Assembly: GCA_963756525.1 (NCBI GenBank)
Contig: CAVWNR010000004.1
Location: 124,001 to 188,000 of the forward strand
From: CAVWNR01 sp963756525
GTDB taxonomy: Bacteria; Actinomycetota; Actinomycetes; Mycobacteriales; Jatrophihabitantaceae
Direction: 5' to 3'
DNA length: 64,000 nucleotides
A program made the position numbers and the translations under genes. The notes below the pieces were generated by a model. The model saw nothing but the letters and a program-made list of their open reading frames with translations, was not told where the DNA came from and did no database searches. This document shows, piece by piece, positions 57,775 to 64,000 of the stretch (position 1 is the first letter of the stretch; each line of letters opens with the position of its first letter).

Positions 57775-58433
57775 ATGCGCACCCCGCAGCCCGGCATCTT
57801 CGCGCTCGGCACCACGGCTACCGGCCCGAACTGTGGCGGGCGATCGCCGCCCAGAACTGCCCCGAAGATCTGCGCGGGTTCGACACGCCGCTCACCGGTG
57901 CCGACGGTTTCACCATGCCCGCCACCCAGCACGACCTGCTGCTGTGGATATCCGGGAGCGCCTACGACGTCGTCTTCGACGTCGCCCGGGACTGCGTCGC
58001 CAAGCTCACGCCAGCCACCGGCATGGCCAGCGAGCTCGCCACTGTGCCGGCCGGGCACCCGGGCGCCGCGGGCTCGGTGCTGCTGCTGCAGCAGTGGTCG
58101 CACGAGGTGACCGGCTGGGAGGCGCTCTGCGTCGACGAGCAGCAGCAGGTCATGGGCCGGACCAAGCCGGACAGCATCGAGCTCGAGGACAAGCCCGCGG
58201 ACTCGCACGTCGCTCGCACCGACCAGGACGAGTTCGGCAAGATCTTTCGTCGCAACATGCCCTACGGCACCGTCACCGACCACGGAACGATCTTCGTCGG
58301 GATCAGCACCGACCAACGCCGCCTGCACCGCATGCTCGAACAGATGGCCGGCCAGGGCGGCGGACCGTGTGACGCACTCACCCGGTACACCACGCCGCTC
58401 ACCGGCAGCTACTACTTCCTCCCGGCGATCTAG
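57775..58433 (+). pseudogene. Decayed Dyp-type peroxidase
   Basis: RTPQPGIFALGT at 57775 is the typical start of a YfeX-like Dyp peroxidase, but the frame then shifts and about 30 residues are missing before HHGYRPELWRAIAAQ. The remainder reads on through MPATQHDLLLWISGSAYDVV and SVLLLQQWSHEVTGWEAL to MGRTKPDSIELEDKPADSHV, which includes the proximal heme His, and ends TTPLTGSYYFLPAI. Between LTPATGMASEL and VPAGHPGAAG the GxxDG segment with the catalytic Asp is absent. Two deletions and a frameshift make activity unlikely. Confidence 0.7.
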
Positions 58434-58471
58434 GGCCTGCGACGTCGCCCAGACGATAGTCAGTGATGATC

Positions 58472-59158
58472 TCAGGCGAAACGCGGTTCGCGCATCGCCG
58501 CCAGTGACTCCTCTTTGTGCACCCGCTCGTCGTGCCCGATCTGGCGGAACAGGTCGGCCACCGAGTCGAACGGACCGTAGTCGGCCGCGAAGACCGACCG
58601 GTAGGGCTCGGTTTCCCATTCCGGGTGCTCGCTGACCAGTGTCATGTACTCGTGCTCGGCGTGGTCTTCGAAGTCGGCGTTGAGGGCGTAGGACGAGGCC
58701 GGCCGGATTACGAACAGCAGCCAGGACAGCTGGTAGTAGGCGAACGCGATCGCCTGCGGGATCCAGTAGAACTTCAGCCGCGACTCGCGCTTGCCGGATT
58801 CGGCGATCATCTCCTCCAGGATGAGCAGGTGCCACTGCTCGTTGTCCTGCTGCGCCCGCGACTCCAGCACGCGGTCGTGGATGCGCCGCGCCAGCCCGAC
58901 GCGGGGATGCACGTGGGTGACGGCGATGTAGGCCACCTGCTCCCACGCCTGGTAGGGCACGCGGGCCACGAGCTCGAGCACCTTGAACTTGCTCAGCGTC
59001 CGCGGCCGGCCGTAGATCGCGTCCAGCAGCGCGAACAGTGCCCGCGCCGCGACGCCGTACACCCGCCGGGGCGAATCGAGGGTCTGCTGCTGCGCGGCGA
59101 CCAGCGCGGCGTGATCCAGATGCGGCGGCGCGGCGGTCACCCGTGCGGGTTCGTTCAT
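58472..59158 (-). CDS. Alternative-oxidase-like diiron protein
   Basis: The 228-residue product has the iron-binding motifs of alternative oxidases in order. VARVPYQAWEQVAYIAVTHV (Glu73 in helix 1), DNEQWHLLILEEM with E107-x2-H110, FEDHAEHEYM (164-171) in place of the plant EEEAIHSY, and HDERVHKEE with E211-x2-H214. FYWIPQAIAFAYYQLSWLLF is a hydrophobic membrane-facing stretch. It may oxidise quinol with O2 without pumping protons. GGAGG before the ATG supports the start at 59158. It follows a small gene by 20 bp. Confidence 0.75.
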   Translation of the reverse strand: MNEPARVTAAPPHLDHAALVAAQQQTLDSPRRVYGVAARALFALLDAIYGRPRTLSKFKVLELVARVPYQAWEQVAYIAVTHVHPRVGLARRIHDRVLESRAQQDNEQWHLLILEEMIAESGKRESRLKFYWIPQAIAFAYYQLSWLLFVIRPASSYALNADFEDHAEHEYMTLVSEHPEWETEPYRSVFAADYGPFDSVADLFRQIGHDERVHKEESLAAMREPRFA

Positions 59159-59178
59159 GGCAGCCTCCTCGATCGCGG

Positions 59179-59460
59179 TCACCGCACAGCGTCGCGCCAG
59201 CGGCTCGCGGCCAGCGCCGGGCACCAGCCACTTCCGGTGACGCTATAGCGCCGGCGCCCGAGCGGCGGCGGCACGCTGCCGTGCAGCTGCCAACTATCCC
59301 CGTCGAAGGCCCAGTGCAGGAACTCCTCCTCCCAGGGCCGATTGATCAGGATCATCCGTTCCCAGAGCTCCACCTGATCGCCGTGGAACCGGCGAAACGC
59401 CCGCCATGCGCGGCGCACCGGTCCGGTCGGCGCGGCTGGCTCGGCCAACTTCTCGCTCAC
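59179..59460 (-). CDS. Small protein of unknown function upstream of the oxidase-like gene
   Basis: This 93-residue protein has a basic N-terminal half (VRRAWRAFRRFHGDQVELWE then RMILINRPWEEEFLHWAFDG) and a short beta-like end (WQLHGSVPPPLGRRRYSVTG). Trp and Arg are frequent. It has no membrane helix and no recognised domain. The EEEFLHW element is well ordered in appearance. It lies 20 bp upstream of the diiron oxidase gene in the same direction, so the two should be co-expressed. Confidence 0.6.
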   Translation of the reverse strand: MSEKLAEPAAPTGPVRRAWRAFRRFHGDQVELWERMILINRPWEEEFLHWAFDGDSWQLHGSVPPPLGRRRYSVTGSGWCPALAASRWRDAVR

Positions 59461-59558
59461 GACAACCCCTCACCTGCGGGTCACATTCTCATCGCCATCA
59501 CGCTGCCGCGCTAAGGGGGGCCACGGCATCGGAACAAGTCCCTACCTGCGCCGACGGA

Positions 59559-59732
59559 TCAGGAGAGCGCGGCGTCCCACTCGTGCAGGTCTGCCGCGTC
59601 GCGTGCCTCCTGCAGCGAATCCATGGTTCCTTCGTTCTTGTCCGCGCCGTAGAGCGGGCTGCGCCAGCCGCATGAGCAGACCGCCTGCGTCGCACCCTCA
59701 CCGCGCTGGACGATCGACGTGCGATGCTCCAT
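59559..59732 (-). CDS. Small protein with a CSCGW motif
   Basis: The product has 57 residues: MEHRTSIVQRGEGATQAVCS then CGWRSPLYGADKNEGTMDSL and QEARDAADLHEWDAALS. The Cys-Ser-Cys-Gly-Trp followed by a spaced His (DLHEWD) could form a small zinc site, as in many short actinobacterial proteins with C-x-CGW...H-x(3-5). Function unknown. The start at 59732 is the first ATG in a frame with good codon use. Confidence 0.55.
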   Translation of the reverse strand: MEHRTSIVQRGEGATQAVCSCGWRSPLYGADKNEGTMDSLQEARDAADLHEWDAALS

Positions 59733-59819
59733 CACCGACCGCCTTCTCCCGGCCGTCAACCCGACTAATCATCCGCTGCTACCGGCGCTAACACCATCCG
59801 CTCCGGGCACCGCGCGGGG

Positions 59820-60617
<798 letters not shown>

Positions 60618-60709
60618 CGCCACTCTCCCTCGGCTCGACTCGTCAGGGTTCCTAGTCAAGCGCGAAACGGTGAGCGCACCGCACTGCGGTGGCGAGGGAT
60701 GATGGCGCG

Positions 60710-61495
60710 GTGCTGTCCGCCCTCTCGCCGGCACGCCGGCGACTGGTGCTCGCGCTCGCCGGCGGCGTGCTCGCGGCCGCGGTGGCGGGGGCGGTTGTCG
60801 TTGCGGTCGGCGCGAACGGCTCGCCCGCGGTCGCGCAGGACCGCCCCGGCCCGGTGCTGCTGGTTCCGGGGTACGGCGGGTCGGTGTCGGCGCTGACGCC
60901 GCTGGTACAGCGGCTGCGCGCGGCGGGCAAGGTGGTGCAGGTGGTGGCCCTGCCCGATCAGGCGCGCGGCGATCTGGACGCGCAGGCGACCGTGCTGGCG
61001 GACGCGGCGCGGCAGCTGCGCGAGCGCACCCACGCACCGTCCGTGGACGTGGTGGGGTACTCGGCCGGCGGGGTGGTCGCCCGGCTCTGGCTGCGCGACC
61101 ACGGCGGGGCGCGCCTGGCCCGGCGGGTGGTGGCGCTGGGCGCGCCGCAGCACGGCACGCTGCTGGCCGAGGCCGGCACACTGGTCCCGTCGACGTGTCC
61201 GCTCGCCTGTCAGCAGCTCGCGCCGGACAGCGCGGTCCTGCGCGCGCTCAACGCCGGGTCGGAGGTTCCGGCCGGGCCGCGGTTCTTCGCGATCTGGACC
61301 ACCCATGACGACGTCGTGCTGCCGCCGGACTCGGCCCGGCTGGCCGGCGCGGTGAATACCACGGTGCAAAGCATCTGCCCCACCGATCCGGTCGAGCACA
61401 GCGGCCTGCCCGCTGACCCGGTGGTGCAGGAACTGGTGGTCGCCGACCTCGCCCCGCGCCCGCTGCCCGTCCCGCCGGGCTGCCCTACGAGGTGA
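60710..61495 (+). CDS. Secreted or membrane-anchored lipase-like alpha/beta hydrolase
   Basis: This 261-residue protein has an N-terminal hydrophobic anchor (LVLALAGGVLAAAVAGAVVV then AVGAN) and then a lipase fold: GPVLLVPGYGGSVSALTPLV is the oxyanion strand, DVVGYSAGGVVARLWLRDHG the nucleophile elbow (G-Y-S-A-G), VVALGAPQHGTLLAE follows, FFAIWTTHDDVVLPPDSA holds the acid, and VEHSGLPADPVV the His. It resembles the PGAP1/LipA-type actinobacterial esterases. GTG at 60710 is preferred; an in-frame GTG at 60689 is possible. It overlaps the end of the ABC permease gene by 11 bases. Confidence 0.75.
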   Translation: MLSALSPARRRLVLALAGGVLAAAVAGAVVVAVGANGSPAVAQDRPGPVLLVPGYGGSVSALTPLVQRLRAAGKVVQVVALPDQARGDLDAQATVLADAARQLRERTHAPSVDVVGYSAGGVVARLWLRDHGGARLARRVVALGAPQHGTLLAEAGTLVPSTCPLACQQLAPDSAVLRALNAGSEVPAGPRFFAIWTTHDDVVLPPDSARLAGAVNTTVQSICPTDPVEHSGLPADPVVQELVVADLAPRPLPVPPGCPTR

Positions 61496-62309
61496 TGTCC
61501 TTCGTGGCGAGGTTCGCCCACGCCGCACCGAGCAGGACGGCCACGTAGACGGCCTGCAGCGCCACGCCCCGCTCCACGTTGCGCCACAGGATCGGGTCGC
61601 GGAACAGGTCGATGAACGACAGCCAGTACCGGGTCGGCAGATACGGCGCCAGCGCGCGGGCGGCGTCGAGGGTGAGCAGCAGCGACGACCCGATGAGCAC
61701 GGCGAGGGCACCCAGCGCGGCCGACAGCGGCGAGTCGGCGAGCGTCGAAAGGAACAGCGCGGTCGCCGCCACCCCGAGCATCGACACGGCGACGTAGCCG
61801 ATCGCGATGAAGGTCCGCTCGGTGATCTGCGGCGTGGTAAGCGTGGTGCCCGAGACACTCACCACGGCGCTGTTGGACAGGGCCAGCGAGCCGTGGCCGA
61901 GCAGCAACCGCCCGGTGACATAGCCGATGCCGGCGACGAGCACCACGGCGACCGCGACGTAGACGAAGACGGCGGCGAGCTTGGCGACCAGCAGGCGGGT
62001 GCGGCCGACCGGGCGGAGCAGCAGGTAGCGCAGCGTCCCGGCCTGCGCTTCGCCGGCGATCGCATCGCCGGCGATGACCGCGACGGCCGCGGGCAGGAAG
62101 AGCGGCAGCACGATCGCGAGCGCCGCCACCGCGAAGAGCGACCCGTTGGCCAGTACCGCGGAGAGAAACGCCGGACCCTGGCCGGGACGTGGGCCGAGGT
62201 GCGTCACGGCGAGCAGCACCGCGACGGTGATCGGCAGCGCGTTGAGCAGCACGAGCGAGAGCCAGGTGCGCGGCCGGCGGAACAGCTTGGCCAGTTCGAC
62301 GCCGATCAC
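61485..62309 (-). CDS. ABC exporter permease (ABC-2 type)
   Basis: This is a 274-residue permease with six helices. ELAKLFRRPRTWLSLVLLNA is the amphipathic start and helix 1, SLFAVAALAIVLPLFLPAAV helix 2, and GDAIAGEAQAGTLRYLLLRP the conserved cytoplasmic loop of ABC-2 permeases. RTRLLVAKLAAVFVYVAVAV and later helices follow. It works with the ATPase encoded just upstream (30 bp gap). The transported substrate is unknown; a lipid or peptide is common for this type. Confidence 0.85.
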   Translation of the reverse strand: MIGVELAKLFRRPRTWLSLVLLNALPITVAVLLAVTHLGPRPGQGPAFLSAVLANGSLFAVAALAIVLPLFLPAAVAVIAGDAIAGEAQAGTLRYLLLRPVGRTRLLVAKLAAVFVYVAVAVVLVAGIGYVTGRLLLGHGSLALSNSAVVSVSGTTLTTPQITERTFIAIGYVAVSMLGVAATALFLSTLADSPLSAALGALAVLIGSSLLLTLDAARALAPYLPTRYWLSFIDLFRDPILWRNVERGVALQAVYVAVLLGAAWANLATKDITS

Positions 62310-62339
62310 GGCTGCACCCGGCTCATCGCCTCGCCCGCC

Positions 62340-63245
62340 TCATCGCTCGACCCGATCGCCGGCCGGACCGGTCGCGGCAAGGATGACCTCCTCGAGCGTG
62401 CGCCGCTCCGGGGCGAGTTCGGCTACCCGCAGCCGGTGCCCGACCAGCAGCGCATTGAGCTCGGCCGGGTCGGCGCCGCGAACGATCAGCCGGTCGCCGT
62501 CGCGCCGTTCCACTCGCCCGTCGAGCAGCGACGCCGCGGCGGCCGCGTCCGGGGTGCGGACCACCGTCCGCCCGGTCAGCGTGCGCAGGGCGTCGAGATC
62601 GTCCTGTAACGCCAGCCGACCCTGATTCAGCACGCCGATCCTGGTGCACAGCTGCTCGACCTCGGCGAGCAGGTGGCTGGACAGAAAGATGGTCACGCCG
62701 TCGGCGTTGAGCTCGAGAAGCAGGTCTCGCACCTCGCGGATCCCTTGCGGATCGAGGCCGTTGGTCGGCTCGTCGAGCACCAGCAGCTCCGGCGTGCGCA
62801 GCAACGCCGCCGCGAGTCCCAGCCGCTGCCGCATGCCCAGCGAGTACGCCTTGACCGGCCGCCGCCCGATGCCGGCCAGACCGACCCGGTCCAGCGCATC
62901 GTCGATGCGCCGCCCGCGATCACCCCGCGACGTCGCCGGCCCGCTCGCGTCGATCAGGGCGAGGTTCGCCCGCCCGGAGAGGTGCCCGTACGCCGCCGGC
63001 GCCTCGACCAGCGATCCGACGCGCGGCAGCACGCGGCGAGCCGCGCGCGGCATCGGCTCGCCGAACACCTCCATCCGCCCCGACGTGGCGTAGACCAGTC
63101 CGAGCAGCATCCGCACCGTCGTCGTCTTCCCCGAGCCGTTCGCCCCGAGGAACCCGTAGATGTCCCCGGCGCCGACGCGCAGGTCGACCCGGTCGACGGC
63201 CAGCACGGATCCGAACCGCTTGGTGAGCCCGTACGTGGCGATCAC
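62340..63245 (-). CDS. ABC exporter ATP-binding protein
   Basis: The product has 301 residues. Walker A is GANGSGKTT, the signature YSLGMRQRL, Walker B LLVLDEPTNGLD, followed by the switch His in FLSSHLL. The C-terminal 80 residues (DDLDALRTLTGRTVVRTPDA then a RVERRDGDRLIVRG hairpin) form the DUF4162-like extension of ABC-2 type ATPases. The GTG start overlaps the stop of the LolA/RseB-like gene upstream, and the permease follows. The three genes thus form one operon. Confidence 0.9.
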   Translation of the reverse strand: MIATYGLTKRFGSVLAVDRVDLRVGAGDIYGFLGANGSGKTTTVRMLLGLVYATSGRMEVFGEPMPRAARRVLPRVGSLVEAPAAYGHLSGRANLALIDASGPATSRGDRGRRIDDALDRVGLAGIGRRPVKAYSLGMRQRLGLAAALLRTPELLVLDEPTNGLDPQGIREVRDLLLELNADGVTIFLSSHLLAEVEQLCTRIGVLNQGRLALQDDLDALRTLTGRTVVRTPDAAAAASLLDGRVERRDGDRLIVRGADPAELNALLVGHRLRVAELAPERRTLEEVILAATGPAGDRVER

Positions 63246-64000
63246 GAGCCACCTGCCCCGCGCAGCAGCTCGTCGGCCGCCGTGCGCAGCGTGCCGAGCG
63301 TGACAGTGCCGGTCAGCAGCCAGGCCCGTTCGCCGACATCCTGGGTGAGCACCAGGCTCAGCGGCCCGACGGTCACCCACTGCTCGCTCGCGTTGTCGGA
63401 GCTGCCCTGTCGGCCGGCGAGCTGCGCGCGCAGCTCGTCGGCGTCCCAGTAGGGCAGCGGCGCGGCGGCGAACTCCGTGACGCCCTGCCCATAGACACCG
63501 ATCGCGCCGATCGGCGCCACGACGTCACTGCGCGCGAAGCCGGCCAGCCGAGCCGGAGGAGCGCCGGCCTCGAGGTGTTCGACCTCGGCGGCGAGGTCAG
63601 GCTGGTCTACGCCGCGAACCCGCGCACCGGGCGGCGGCGTGAACCCGGTGGTGGCCGCCGACGGTGCCCGCGTGTCGAGGTCGAGGAACTGAGTCGACAT
63701 CACGGTCAGGCCCGCGCCCGCTACCTCGACGCGCAACGGCAAACCGGTGCGGGGGTCGGCCCATACGTCGACGTGGTCGATGGTGCTGCCCGGCTCACCC
63801 GGCCGCAGCCGCACACCGGCGGCATCCCGACCGGCGACCCGCACCGACGGCAGGCGCCGCACCTGCGCCGGCGTCGCCCCGCTCAGCAGCCGCCGGCCGA
63901 GACTCGGTGGCAGCAGGTCGGCCGCCACGGGTAGCCGCACCTGCTGCGACGGCGATTGCTCCGTAACCGTCGCGACGTTCGCCTCGTAGTCCCAGGTCCA
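63242..64000 (-). CDS. LolA/RseB-like lipoprotein-carrier-fold protein, C-terminal part
   Basis: The frame is open to the right edge; the N-terminus lies outside. WTWDYEANVATVTE is the end of a strand pair typical of actinobacterial LolA/RseB-like proteins (xxWxWDSxxNTAT). After a linker come VAGRDAAGVRLRPG, VDVWADPRTGLPLRVEVAG and FLDLDTRAP, also as in that fold. Such proteins bind lipids or sense misplaced envelope components outside the membrane. Its stop overlaps the ATPase gene start (GTGA), so it probably delivers or senses the substrate of the ABC exporter. Confidence 0.65.
   Translation of the reverse strand, partial: WTWDYEANVATVTEQSPSQQVRLPVAADLLPPSLGRRLLSGATPAQVRRLPSVRVAGRDAAGVRLRPGEPGSTIDHVDVWADPRTGLPLRVEVAGAGLTVMSTQFLDLDTRAPSAATTGFTPPPGARVRGVDQPDLAAEVEHLEAGAPPARLAGFARSDVVAPIGAIGVYGQGVTEFAAAPLPYWDADELRAQLAGRQGSSDNASEQWVTVGPLSLVLTQDVGERAWLLTGTVTLGTLRTAADELLRGAGGS

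Overview
The window is a GC-rich chromosomal segment of an actinobacterium. The evidence is strong G/C third-position bias on both strands, many GTG starts, short ATGA/GTGA gene overlaps, several ECF sigma/zinc-finger anti-sigma pairs, a class F sortase, a 13E12/DUF222 HNH gene and an Asp23-AmaP type cluster. The mixture points towards the Frankiales, Jatrophihabitantales or Mycobacteriales side of the phylum, but I cannot name a genus. No rRNA, tRNA or CRISPR array was seen.

Layout. 0-4.6 kb is a scarred region. It holds the start of a sugar ABC binding lipoprotein running off the left edge, integrase/IS-like debris, a small membrane protein, a uridine-phosphorylase-like gene, a broken VapBC pair, a VOC protein, a winged-helix regulator/membrane protein operon under two tandem palindromes, and an MmcQ/YjbR protein. 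4.6-12 kb carries a three-subunit formate dehydrogenase operon (Mo/W catalytic subunit, 4x[4Fe-4S] subunit, NrfD-like anchor) with two hemerythrin-domain proteins. 12-23.7 kb holds an MMPL transporter, a large secreted lipoprotein, an FUSC-type membrane protein, a two-domain SagB-type oxidoreductase, small housekeeping-like genes, a YihY membrane protein and a 2,2-dialkylglycine decarboxylase. 23.8-27.9 kb holds a frameshifted 13E12 HNH gene, an IS1380-like transposase fragment abutting a truncated surface protein, and a DUF4397 surface protein with its class F sortase.

27.8-34.2 kb is a divergent envelope-stress locus. An ECF sigma factor, a zinc-finger/Asp23-like probable anti-sigma factor and an Asp23-like protein face left. 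A CsbD protein, two Asp23-like proteins, a mini J-domain-like protein, a DUF2273-like peptide, a third right-facing Asp23 protein, two AmaP-like membrane proteins and an AI-2E-type permease face right. 34.3-42.2 kb holds an SCO1 lipoprotein and an oxidoreductase group (ThDP enzyme, membrane protein, gluconate-dehydrogenase-like small and GMC large subunits), then a GAF-SpoIIE phosphatase and an aldose epimerase. 42.3-47.2 kb has three MFS transporters. 47.4-52.4 kb has a hydrolase, two MBL-fold proteins, a second sigma/anti-sigma pair, a P450 and a DUF5679 peptide.

52.5-57 kb is a galactoside unit: a LacI-like fragment, a GH36 alpha-galactosidase and a single-polypeptide GalE-GalT fusion. 57-64 kb has a flavin reductase, a decayed Dyp peroxidase, an alternative-oxidase-like diiron protein, an enoyl-CoA hydratase, a lipase-like protein, an ABC exporter pair and a LolA/RseB-like protein cut by the right edge. 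A 47-bp palindromic repeat occurs three times, at 19.2, 48.9 and 52.5 kb, each time just behind a gene end. The observations most worth following up are that repeat family, the sigma/zinc-finger-Asp23 locus and the GalE-GalT fusion.
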